7,714 bases of DNA from Bacteroidota bacterium. GTDB taxonomy: Bacteria; Bacteroidota; Bacteroidia; 2-12-FULL-35-15. This document shows, piece after piece, positions 1 through 6,188 of this stretch. Made by a program: the position numbers and the translations under genes. The notes under the pieces are model-generated. The model did not search any database. It saw nothing but the letters and a program-made list of their open reading frames with translations, and was not told the origin of the DNA. Positions within the stretch are counted from its first letter, which is position 1; each line of letters opens with the position of its first letter. The stretch lies in the NCBI GenBank assembly GCA_021413595.1, contig JAIOQD010000159.1, positions 1 to 7,714 on the forward strand, written 5' to 3'.

Positions 1-109
1 TATCGATCACACGAGGGTCATTCAAAAATTGTGATAAATATTTTCTAACATCCGAAGTTTTTGGGCTATCGGGTGTTCCAAGATTAATGAGTAGTACGCC
101 TGTTTTCAT
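1..109 (-). CDS. hemH: Ferrochelatase, N-terminal fragment (cut by window edge)
   Basis: Reading the minus strand from the ATG at 109-107 gives 36 codons that run off the left edge. The peptide begins [16 protein letters not shown] and continues through a TSDVRKYL segment to NDPRVID. This is the classic N-terminus of ferrochelatase (family consensus [13 protein letters not shown]...DVRxYLxxFLxDPRVI), the enzyme that inserts ferrous iron into the porphyrin ring in the last step of heme synthesis. The catalytic His and Glu lie beyond the window, so activity cannot be judged. The family is normally about 320-345 residues. The gene is co-directional with lpdA and the GxxExxY gene. Its start is 15 bp from the left inverted repeat of the putative cassette, so its upstream region may have been replaced by that insertion. 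No promoter was recognised. The identification is firm despite the short fragment. Confidence 0.9.
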   Translation of the reverse strand, partial: MKTGVLLINLGTPDSPKTSDVRKYLSQFLNDPRVID

Positions 110-124
110 ATTATTTATTTATTT

Positions 125-161
125 CACCACTAAGGCACTAAGAACACTAAGATACACTAAG
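125..161 (+). repeat. Left 37-bp inverted repeat of GxxExxY cassette
   Basis: This copy contains four CACTAAG units, starting at 128, 136, 145 and 155, so the step between units grows 8, 9, 10 bp. Its reverse complement recurs at 630-666 with 35 of 37 positions identical. The two differences are CACTAAG against CACTGAG in the two inner units. The pair brackets the GxxExxY gene. The bases just outside this copy (120-124) are TATTT, and the same five bases follow the right copy (667-671). It lies 15 bp upstream of the hemH start. Confidence 0.85.
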
Positions 162-166
162 TAACG

Positions 167-198
167 CTTTTTCTACTGATTCTTGATTAGTAAAAAAG
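167..198. repeat. Imperfect stem-loop inside the cassette, beyond the GxxExxY stop
   Basis: Bases 167-177 (CTTTTTCTACT) pair with 189-198 (AGTAAAAAAG). This gives a 10-bp stem with C173 bulged and an 11-base loop. It lies between the stop codon of the GxxExxY gene and the left inverted repeat. It is AT-rich and has no clear T-run after it in the direction of transcription, so it is at best a weak terminator. It may instead be part of the element's end structure, or chance. Confidence 0.3.
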
Positions 199-215
199 AA
201 TAAGATTCATTCAAT

Positions 216-629
216 TCAATCCCGGGGTAAAAATGAAAACCCTTGAGATACTAAAGGAACTAAGCCATCGTGAACAATATTTTCACAATGAAAATTTATC
301 AGTAACCCTTTTGGTTTATTTGTTAGTTTTAAATACGAAAGTAATTGGGCTTTGAATACAGGCAAGATAATCTCAACTGATTTTAATTCAACAATTACAA
401 GATCATTTACTAATAGGTCCAGTTTTAGAGACCCACCTAATTGTTTTTCTTTATAAGTTATTGGAACAATAACCTGTGATGAAACTTGCAAACCTGCTGA
501 TTTCAATTCATCAATCAAACAAACTTCATAAACAGATTCTAAGAGACCGGGTCCAAGGTGTTTATGTACTTCAATAGCACATCCTACAATTTTATATGCT
601 ATATCATTTATATACTTCTGCGTTACCAT
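216..629 (-). CDS. GxxExxY family protein (PD-(D/E)XK nuclease superfamily)
   Basis: From the ATG at 629 this encodes 137 residues, close to the roughly 130 usual for the family. The signature G28-L-L-E31-S-V-Y34 is followed by D71 in LKLDLLV, then E81-x-K83 in IVELK and Q95 in FKAQLLSYLK. Together these match the D...ExK...Q layout of PD-(D/E)XK nucleases (GxxExxY family; PDDEXK_3 in Pfam). The biochemical role of the family is not established. A nuclease-like fold is known or predicted, but function here is inference. The same frame stays open to an ATG at 713, giving 165 residues. That extension is translated from the inverted repeat and overlaps lpdA by 40 bp, so the start at 629 is preferred. 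That ATG directly abuts the right inverted repeat, with no room for an ordinary leader. The C-terminus (after LLINF) is less typical of the family. Its setting between repeats suggests a mobile or accessory gene placed between housekeeping genes. Confidence 0.88.
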   Translation of the reverse strand: MVTQKYINDIAYKIVGCAIEVHKHLGPGLLESVYEVCLIDELKSAGLQVSSQVIVPITYKEKQLGGSLKLDLLVNDLVIVELKSVEIILPVFKAQLLSYLKLTNKPKGLLINFHCENIVHDGLVPLVSQGFSFLPRD

Positions 630-666
630 CTCAGTGTATCTCAGTGTTCTTAGTGCCTTAGTGGTG
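630..666 (-). repeat. Right 37-bp inverted repeat of GxxExxY cassette
   Basis: Read on the minus strand this is CACCACTAAGG followed by further CACTAAG and CACTGAG units. It matches the copy at 125-161 at 35 of 37 positions. It starts 7 bp past the lpdA stop codon and ends directly against the GxxExxY start codon, so the region just upstream of that gene consists of the repeat itself. TATTT follows at 667-671, matching the flank of the left copy. Confidence 0.85.
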
Positions 667-673
667 TATTTTG

Positions 674-2077
674 TTAAATATGCAACGCACGTTTCCCTGT
701 AGCATCTAAACATGCTTCTTTAAAAGCTTCGGTATAAGTAGGATGTGCGTGGCTCATACGTGAGATATCTTCGGCACTGGCACGGTATTCCATGGCAACT
801 ACAGCTTCAGCAATCATATCAGCAGCACGCGGACCAATGATATGTACACCTAATATTTCATCCGTTACTTCATCGGCTAACACTTTTACAAAACCATCTG
901 TATCCATTGATGCACGTGCTCTTCCACTTGCTTTGAAAGGGAAATTACCTGCTTTATATTTTTTGCCTTGCTCTTTTAATTGCTCCTCTGTAAAGCCCAC
1001 TGCGGCCACTTCCGGCCATGTATAAACCACTCCCGGTATTAGATTATAATCAATGTGAGGTTGTTGTCCTGCAATAACTTCTGCAACAAAAGTCCCTTCA
1101 TCTTCTGCTTTATGCGCAAGCATTGCACCTTTGATCACATCACCAATTGCATAAATGCCTTGGATATTGGTTTGTAAATGCTCGTCCGTTTCAATTTTTC
1201 CGCGATTATCCATTTTCACTCCGGCTTTATCTAAACCTAAATTATCGGTATATGGTTTGCGACCAACGGAAACAAGACAATAATCACCTTTTAATTCAAC
1301 CTTTTCTCCTTTTGCATTATCAGCAGTTATCGTTACTTCCTTCCCCTTAGCTGTTACACCGGTAACCTTATGATTTAGGTAAAACTCAAAACCTAATTTT
1401 TTTAAACTTTTCAGTAACTCTTTGCCTAGTGCAGTATCCATGGTACTGATGATACCGTCTGTAAATTCAAGTACGGAAATTTTGGAGCCTAACCTTGCAT
1501 ATACCGAACCAAGCTCCAATCCAATTACACCAGCACCAATGATCACCATGTGTTTGGGGATTTCATTTAATGCCAATGCTTCGGTAGAAGAGATGATCCT
1601 TTTTTTATCAATTACAATTCCCGGTAATGATGAAGGTTTTGAACCTGTTGCAATAATCGTTTTCGCAGATTCAATTTGTATTTTTTTTCCATCTGCAGCT
1701 GTAACTTCAATTGTGTTTTTATTCACAAATGAACCATGACCGGCAAAAACAGTGATCTTATTTTTCTTCATTAAAAAATTAATTCCATCAGAGGTTTGTT
1801 TTACTACATCACCTTTGCGTTTGATCATTTGTTTGAAATTCAATTCAGTATTTTTTATATTTATACCATGTTCAGAAAATGTATGTAAAGCATTGTAATA
1901 ATGTTCTGATGAATCTAACAATGCTTTGGATGGGATACAGCCAACATTCAAACATGTGCCCCCAAGCGTATTGTAACGCTCGATAATGGCTGTTTTCATA
2001 CCTAATTGTGCGCAACGAATTGCCGCCACATATCCTCCAGGACCTGAACCTATAATTGTAACATCAAATTTTTCCAT
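674..2077 (-). CDS. lpdA: Dihydrolipoyl dehydrogenase (E3)
   Basis: A 467-residue flavoprotein of the pyridine nucleotide-disulfide oxidoreductase family. It reoxidises the dihydrolipoyl groups of the pyruvate and 2-oxoglutarate dehydrogenase (and possibly glycine cleavage) complexes, passing electrons through FAD to NAD in the cytoplasm. The FAD-binding GSGPGG is at residues 10-15. The redox-active disulfide is C42-LNVG-C47 in the typical GGTCLNVGCIPSK context. The NAD-binding GAGVIG is at 181-186, the second FAD motif AIGD at 310-313, and the C-terminal dimerisation/active-site dyad is H445 and E450 in HAHPTYTE. Length and every key residue match the family, and the end (GKRALHI) is intact, so the cassette downstream has not truncated it. 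The start, MEKFDVTIIG, is standard. The 88-bp gap to lnt upstream is filled by a 7-bp tandem array, and I saw no clear promoter in it. Confidence 0.97.
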   Translation of the reverse strand: MEKFDVTIIGSGPGGYVAAIRCAQLGMKTAIIERYNTLGGTCLNVGCIPSKALLDSSEHYYNALHTFSEHGINIKNTELNFKQMIKRKGDVVKQTSDGINFLMKKNKITVFAGHGSFVNKNTIEVTAADGKKIQIESAKTIIATGSKPSSLPGIVIDKKRIISSTEALALNEIPKHMVIIGAGVIGLELGSVYARLGSKISVLEFTDGIISTMDTALGKELLKSLKKLGFEFYLNHKVTGVTAKGKEVTITADNAKGEKVELKGDYCLVSVGRKPYTDNLGLDKAGVKMDNRGKIETDEHLQTNIQGIYAIGDVIKGAMLAHKAEDEGTFVAEVIAGQQPHIDYNLIPGVVYTWPEVAAVGFTEEQLKEQGKKYKAGNFPFKASGRARASMDTDGFVKVLADEVTDEILGVHIIGPRAADMIAEAVVAMEYRASAEDISRMSHAHPTYTEAFKEACLDATGKRALHI

Positions 2078-2086
2078 TGTATTTCA

Positions 2087-2170
2087 AAGTATTATTGTTA
2101 AAGTACTAAGTACTATGTATTAAGAATTATGACCAAGTATTAAAGTACATTGTACTTTGTACTTACTACT
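2087..2170. repeat. Degenerate 7-bp tandem array between lnt and lpdA
   Basis: Twelve consecutive heptads can be laid end to end. Two perfect neighbours, AAGTACT, stand at 2101-2114, and another perfect pair, TTGTACT, at 2150-2163. The others, such as AAGTATT, ATGTATT and AAGTACA, are variants. A rough consensus is WWGTACT, with G3 in 9 of 12, T4 in 8 of 12 and A5 in 9 of 12. The array occupies nearly the whole spacer and its last unit overlaps the lnt stop codon. It also contains a perfect 7-bp inverted repeat, AAAGTAC / GTACTTT (2142-2148 and 2152-2158), a consequence of the near-palindromic unit. Confidence 0.65.
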
Positions 2171-3758
2171 TTCTGATAATTTTAAATCGCAAAAGCCAGG
2201 AATATAAAATCAGGAGCAAGGATAAGTACATTGCTGCCCGCCCAATATAATCGCCATAACGAGTATAAAACGTAAGTTCATTATTTAATTTGATTTGTGT
2301 TTTTATCACTGCTGGAACCCACCAATTTGTAGCTTGTTGTATTTCTCCTTTGTTGGTAATAACACAGGAAACACCTGTATTTGCTGACCTTACAACATAT
2401 CTACGTGTTTCAATAGCTCTTAATGCCCCATATTTTAAATGTTGTTTATATCCCGGAGTATCGCCCCACCAGCCATCATTAGTAATGATTGCAATAAATT
2501 GGGCACCGTTTTTAACATATTCTGATACATATTCACCATACACACTTTCATAACAAACCACCGGGGCAGCCTTTATTGTGCCATCTAAAGAAACGAAAAC
2601 ACTTCTTTCATCCTGTATCCCCAAGCTTCCTGTTGTTCCACCCAGATCGATTGCCAACTTCCCAAGATGTTTAAAAATAAAAGGGAAAGGCATTTTTTCG
2701 ACACCCGGCACCAATTTCGATTTATGATAGATTTGGATTAGATTGCTGCTGTCTATTTGAAGAGCGGTGTTGTATGAATCATAATAGGCATCTTCGCTTC
2801 TAAATTTTCTGGCGGTTGAAGACAATGCTTCATCCGGTTGATATACCTTAGCCGTTGAAGCTCCAATAATAATTTTAAGTTTGGGATATGGTTTTAAGAA
2901 CTCCTTCAACGTTTTAATACTGCTGCTTTGCATGAATTCATCCTCCCAAATTGCCTCTGTTAAAGCTGTTTCCGGAAAAACCAAATAGTCGGTAGTTGTA
3001 TCTGTTTGTTGCAAAGCCAATTGCAACATTTTTTGTAATTGAACTTCATAACCGGATATAAATTTCTCATTATATGGATCAATATTGGGTTGAACGATCA
3101 CAACATTTGTATTCGTTTTCAAATCAACATAAAAAGCTAAAATTATGTATGAACATAAAATTGGAAGCACTAATAAAGCTCCTAAGCCGATGATCTGTTT
3201 TTTTGAAACTCGAAAACTACCATCCGAAACTATTTTAAAAATGAAGCAATTGGTGATAAGCACCCATAAGGTACCCCCAAAAACACCTGTATATTCATAC
3301 CATTGAATCCAATTAAGCGTTGGTGCAAATCCATTACCAATGGTAAGCCAGGTCCAAGTAAGATCCCAATCGAGATGTAAAAATTCAAAAGTGATCCAAA
3401 AGCAGCTGAATACAAGTGTTCCCCATTTTTCACCTACTCGTTTTTTAACTTTATGAAATAACATAAATGTAATGGTCATCAATAATGCATTACATCCAAT
3501 CGCCATTGCAGCCCCACCAAAAGAAGCATTTTTCACCCACCAGGTTGTTAAAACATTCCAGGTAAAAAATGTTAAATAGCTACAAGCAAAGAGAGTAAGT
3601 GTTTTGTATTTCTGCGGATTATTAAATATGGCATGTTCTACTATTAAGAGCGGAACAAATGCAATAAATAATAATGGAACAAAGCCATGGGGAAACCAAC
3701 CAAAAGCCAGTAATAAAGCACTTAATAAGGATAGTAAAAAAAGCTGATAGGTTTTCAC
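2166..3758 (-). CDS. lnt: Apolipoprotein N-acyltransferase
   Basis: A 530-residue inner-membrane enzyme that adds the third, amide-linked acyl chain to the N-terminal cysteine of lipoproteins, using phospholipid as donor. Hydrophobic segments fill about residues 5-210, with one more near 507-526. Between them is a nitrilase-like domain (about 218-470) with the expected Glu-Lys-Cys triad: E263 in VFPETAL, K346 in YHKSKLVP and C402 in VVCYESVYGEY. ITNDGWWGD (about 425-433) and RAIETRR further support the family. LVPGVEKMPF in place of the proteobacterial LVPFGE is a form I associate with Bacteroidetes. The start is GTG at 3758-3756. The frame has no ATG between there and the upstream stop, and MKTYQLF followed by a membrane segment is a sensible N-terminus. 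The gene lies 83 bp downstream of the PorV-like gene and has its own likely promoter. Confidence 0.96.
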   Translation of the reverse strand: MKTYQLFLLSLLSALLLAFGWFPHGFVPLLFIAFVPLLIVEHAIFNNPQKYKTLTLFACSYLTFFTWNVLTTWWVKNASFGGAAMAIGCNALLMTITFMLFHKVKKRVGEKWGTLVFSCFWITFEFLHLDWDLTWTWLTIGNGFAPTLNWIQWYEYTGVFGGTLWVLITNCFIFKIVSDGSFRVSKKQIIGLGALLVLPILCSYIILAFYVDLKTNTNVVIVQPNIDPYNEKFISGYEVQLQKMLQLALQQTDTTTDYLVFPETALTEAIWEDEFMQSSSIKTLKEFLKPYPKLKIIIGASTAKVYQPDEALSSTARKFRSEDAYYDSYNTALQIDSSNLIQIYHKSKLVPGVEKMPFPFIFKHLGKLAIDLGGTTGSLGIQDERSVFVSLDGTIKAAPVVCYESVYGEYVSEYVKNGAQFIAIITNDGWWGDTPGYKQHLKYGALRAIETRRYVVRSANTGVSCVITNKGEIQQATNWWVPAVIKTQIKLNNELTFYTRYGDYIGRAAMYLSLLLILYSWLLRFKIIRK

Positions 3759-3774
3759 ATCATTAATTTGGTCG

Positions 3775-3804
3775 CAAAAGTACGAAAGTTTTAGCTTTTG
3801 ACAG
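3775..3804 (-). promoter_or_regulatory. Likely Bacteroidetes-type promoter of lnt
   Basis: On the minus strand TACTTTTG (3782-3775) fits the Bacteroidetes -7 box TAnnTTTG exactly. Nineteen bases upstream of it lies CTG (3804-3802), one mismatch from the TTG of the -33 box. The box ends 16 bases before the GTG start of lnt, so transcription would begin about 9-10 bases before it, a short but normal leader for this phylum. The -7 match and position are seen directly. Function is inferred. Confidence 0.5.
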
Positions 3805-3841
3805 AACTAACCAAACATTCAACAGATATTAGATAATTATT

Positions 3842-4915
3842 TTATTTTTTATTAATATCCACTTTAATTGAAAACACATTTGAATATAAGCTTACTGATT
3901 GGTCGCCAATATCAGTTAAGGCATAATCAATGGTAACAGACTTAATGCGAACACCTATACCAATATTGGGCTGAAAGGTTTTGATCTTTTGACCTACGGC
4001 ATCGGTATATGCTTGATAATTGCCCAATCCGGCTCTTAAAAAAACCAAATTCATATAAGATGCTTCGAGCCCAAAATGAGGGTCAATACCAATGGCTTTA
4101 CTCTTGATCATTACACTGCGTTTACCATCAAACGTTGCATCCAAATTTACTTCAGCAAGTAATGACATTTTTGGGGAAAAGTCGAATTTACGTGCTCCAC
4201 CCAATAATAATTTAGGCAGCGTAATTTCCACCGAATTTTCGGGGATCTCGTTGCCGGTGGATATAAATACAGCTTTTGTTTCTTCCGAAAGATTATCAGT
4301 CCAGGCATTAAATGTGGAAGTAACATCGCGTACCATTGCCCCGAATTTCCATTTTTTGTAGTCATATTGAGCACCTGCATCTAATCCAAATCCCCATGAA
4401 CTGGCAAAATCACCTAATCTTCTACGTATTATTTTTGCATTTGCCCCTAAACGCAATCCGGGTATTTTCAATGTTTTTGCATAAGATGCTATAAAGGCAA
4501 AATCGGTGGCTGAAAAAGTAGTGATACGATTATAATCCAAATTGCCATTGGCGTCAATCAGTTCTGTTGTATTAGGAATATCATCCACCCCAAAACGAAT
4601 AATAGTGACACCCAATACACTTGAGCTATCCAGACGGGTTGCATACGCACCATAATCGTATTTAGCAATGCCAGCAAAATATTCACTATGCATTAATGCA
4701 ACCTGATGTTGATTACCAATACCCAATAATCCCGCAGGGTTCCAATAACCTGAGGTAACATCATTTGCAGATGTAACATAAGAGTTAGACATACCCAATG
4801 CTCTTGCACCTACACCAACATCCAAAAAATCATTACTGTATTTTCTGGCCTGTGCAAATCCATTTAGGTAAATGCTTATTAGAATGGTTATGGTTAAAAA
4901 ATATTTTTTAGTCAT
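3842..4915 (-). CDS. PorV/PorQ family outer-membrane beta-barrel protein
   Basis: A 357-residue secreted protein. Residues 1-21 or 1-23 form a signal peptide: a KK pair, a hydrophobic run, then a cut near GFAQA. The mature protein opens with the family hallmark: FLDVGVGARALGM (about 30-42), then a conserved NDVTSGYWNPAGL segment (51-63). This matches PorV/PorQ-type FadL-like barrels. The rest alternates short polar turns and aromatic-rich strands, consistent with a 14-strand-type barrel. Named PorV and PorQ are outer-membrane parts of the type IX secretion system, where PorV carries substrates to the attachment machinery. This gene could be such a component or a generic paralogue, which are common in Bacteroidetes. 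No neighbour here belongs to type IX secretion, so a specific symbol is not justified. The gene is divergent from pssA across a 498-bp gap. Confidence 0.8.
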   Translation of the reverse strand: MTKKYFLTITILISIYLNGFAQARKYSNDFLDVGVGARALGMSNSYVTSANDVTSGYWNPAGLLGIGNQHQVALMHSEYFAGIAKYDYGAYATRLDSSSVLGVTIIRFGVDDIPNTTELIDANGNLDYNRITTFSATDFAFIASYAKTLKIPGLRLGANAKIIRRRLGDFASSWGFGLDAGAQYDYKKWKFGAMVRDVTSTFNAWTDNLSEETKAVFISTGNEIPENSVEITLPKLLLGGARKFDFSPKMSLLAEVNLDATFDGKRSVMIKSKAIGIDPHFGLEASYMNLVFLRAGLGNYQAYTDAVGQKIKTFQPNIGIGVRIKSVTIDYALTDIGDQSVSLYSNVFSIKVDINKK

Positions 4916-4978
4916 AATAGGTCATAAAATTAAACTAAATAATGGTTCAGTCAATTTTTTAATATTTAGTTTTTCAGC

Positions 4979-5009
4979 CTCAAATAGAATTTGAGAACGT
5001 GTTTTTTTT
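4979..5009. repeat. Short perfect hairpin followed by a T-run
   Basis: CTCAAAT (4979-4985) and ATTTGAG (4989-4995) form a perfect 7-bp inverted repeat with a 3-base spacer. Eight T follow at 5002-5009. The arrangement resembles a weak intrinsic terminator on the plus strand, but no plus-strand gene ends nearby. It may instead be an operator-like dyad upstream of the divergent barrel gene. Confidence 0.35.
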
Positions 5010-5087
5010 ATTTTTATTGTTTTATGCATTTCTTTAAGATATAAACCGGGGGTTAATAGTAATAATAATTGGTAAATGGTTATTCAT

Positions 5088-5185
5088 AGGGCGTTCCCTT
5101 TCTTAAACAAGAAAGGGCGGGCTTTCCTCTTCAATCTTCACTTCCGCAAATAGCGGAAGCGAAGGATTTACGCGGAATTTTCCCT
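5088..5185. repeat. Two-hairpin REP-like intergenic element
   Basis: The first hairpin is a perfect 9-bp stem, CCCTTTCTT (5096-5104) with AAGAAAGGG (5109-5117), and an AAAC loop. The second has a perfect core, CTTCCGC (5141-5147) with GCGGAAG (5153-5159), extended by CTTC/GAAG (5136-5139 and 5161-5164) and AAT/ATT beyond a bulged G5165. AGGG (5088-5091) can pair with CCCT (5182-5185) to close both hairpins. The intervening words GGGCGTTCCC, CGGGCTTTCC, CAATCTT and AAGGATTT resemble, from memory, a dispersed intergenic repeat of Bacteroidetes chromosomes. That recollection is unchecked; the stems are seen directly. Confidence 0.55.
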
Positions 5186-5413
5186 GACCTCTTGTAGAAG
5201 GAACTCTAACGTAGCATTACGAGTAGCATCCTATTTATCAATTTCACGCGGCTTGGTTAGTATTAGATCAAAATCAATTAAAACCTTGAAAATATCTGGA
5301 TTCAATGAATTGTAACACCTTAAGGCAAATCAGATCAGAAAAACTGCTCCTTAAAAATTAAAAGAGTATTTTCGCTCTCAAATAAAGACAGTTTAGTAAT
5401 TTCGTTGGCACAA

Positions 5414-6181
5414 ATGAACATTAAAAAAAATATACCAAACACCATTACCTGCGGCAATTTATTTTGCGGCTGCCTGGCAGTTGTATGTGCCTTTAATGGT
5501 AATTTACTTTGGAGTGCATATTTAGTGGGTATTGCCGGAATATTGGACTTCCTTGATGGGTTCATTGCAAGACTTTTAAACGTACATTCCGAAATTGGAA
5601 AACAGTTGGATTCATTGGCCGATAAGGTAACTTTTGGATTAGTGCCGGGGGTGGTAATGTTTATATTCCTGTCAAATGCTGCTGCTATTTATGCGGGATC
5701 ATCCGGCTCCAATATGGTAGCAGTAAGCTATCTTCCTCTTTTTGCATTTTTTATTACCATTTTTTCTGCAATACGCTTAGCAAAATTCAATATTGATACC
5801 CGGCAAACGAACTCTTTTATTGGTGTTCCAACTCCCGCAAATGCATTATTAATTTGTTCATTTCCACTTATTCAATTTTTTCAACCTACTATTGGAAATT
5901 TCAGCTTAATCCCAATTTTGGAAAATGTATGGTTCTTATTAGGGCTCACAATCCTTATGTCCTATTTATTGGTGGCTGAATTACCTTTATTCGCGCTTAA
6001 ATTCAAAAATTTTGGGTGGGCAGACAATAAAATACGTTATTCGTTTTTAATAGCTTCAATACTAATGATATTGCTTTTTCAGTTTATTGCAATCCCTTTT
6101 ATTATATTTTTGTATGTGATCTTATCAGTGATCAATTCCGTTTTTATAAGTAACAATTCCGTAAACAAATTAAATAATTAA
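5414..6181 (+). CDS. pssA: CDP-diacylglycerol-serine O-phosphatidyltransferase (phosphatidylserine synthase)
   Basis: From the ATG at 5414 this encodes 255 residues of an integral membrane enzyme. It joins CDP-diacylglycerol and serine to make phosphatidylserine, the precursor of phosphatidylethanolamine. The CDP-alcohol phosphatidyltransferase signature is complete and correctly spaced: D45-x2-D48-G49-x2-A52-R53-x8-G62-x3-D66-x3-D70. These aspartates bind metal and the CDP-lipid. The N-terminus, NIKKNIPNTITCGNLFCGCL, is typical of the PssA (type II) group, and several hydrophobic segments follow up to about residue 245. An in-frame TTG at 5405 would add three residues; ATG is preferred. The gene is followed 7 bp later by purS in the same direction, so the two are probably cotranscribed. 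The decarboxylase (psd) that normally acts next is not in the window. Confidence 0.95.
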   Translation: MNIKKNIPNTITCGNLFCGCLAVVCAFNGNLLWSAYLVGIAGILDFLDGFIARLLNVHSEIGKQLDSLADKVTFGLVPGVVMFIFLSNAAAIYAGSSGSNMVAVSYLPLFAFFITIFSAIRLAKFNIDTRQTNSFIGVPTPANALLICSFPLIQFFQPTIGNFSLIPILENVWFLLGLTILMSYLLVAELPLFALKFKNFGWADNKIRYSFLIASILMILLFQFIAIPFIIFLYVILSVINSVFISNNSVNKLNN

Positions 6182-6188
6182 ACAGAAA

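Larger units (their letters stand above)
4916..5413. other. Divergent intergenic region, 498 bp, no gene
   Basis: This gap separates the minus-strand PorV/PorQ-like gene from pssA on the plus strand. I find no credible coding sequence. It holds a hairpin with a T-run (4979-5009), a two-hairpin REP-like element (5088-5185) and a pair of GTAGCAT direct repeats 12 bp apart (5211-5217 and 5223-5229). Both flanking genes must be transcribed from here. A TAATTTTA with TTG 19 bases upstream (4932-4925 and 4954-4952, minus strand) is a possible but weak promoter for the barrel gene, leaving almost no leader. No TAnnTTTG box was found ahead of pssA; the nearest, TAATTTCG (5396-5403), is too close to the start. 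Confidence 0.7.

Noticed and set aside
125..666. Insertion sequence with a transposase
   Set aside because: The only gene inside the repeats is a GxxExxY protein. No DDE, HUH or recombinase motif is present, so it is described as a putative cassette and not as an IS.
630..713. Longer start (ATG at 713) for the GxxExxY gene, 165 residues
   Set aside because: The extra 28 residues are a translation of the inverted repeat and the lpdA 3' end, do not resemble the family, and overlap lpdA by 40 bp.
1422..1739. Open frame on the plus strand opposite lpdA
   Set aside because: It is antisense to a fully conserved lpdA reading frame and its peptide resembles no family I know. The same holds for the other antisense frames over lpdA, lnt and the barrel gene.
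2087..2170. CRISPR array
   Set aside because: The units are 7 bp and contiguous with no spacers, and no cas gene is present.
4925..4954. Promoter for the PorV/PorQ-like gene (TTG, 19 bases, TAATTTTA on the minus strand)
   Set aside because: The -7 box lacks the final G and the implied leader would be only about 2-3 bases, so it is mentioned but not annotated.
5076..5153. 25-codon plus-strand reading frame in the intergenic region
   Set aside because: It runs through the REP-like hairpins, has no recognisable domain and ends inside the second stem.
5406..5411. Second TGGCAC as a sigma-54 site before pssA
   Set aside because: It lies 2 bp before the start codon and has no TTGC at the right distance.
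5405..5413. TTG start for pssA three codons upstream
   Set aside because: The ATG at 5414 gives the standard PssA N-terminus, and no ribosome-binding signal favours TTG.
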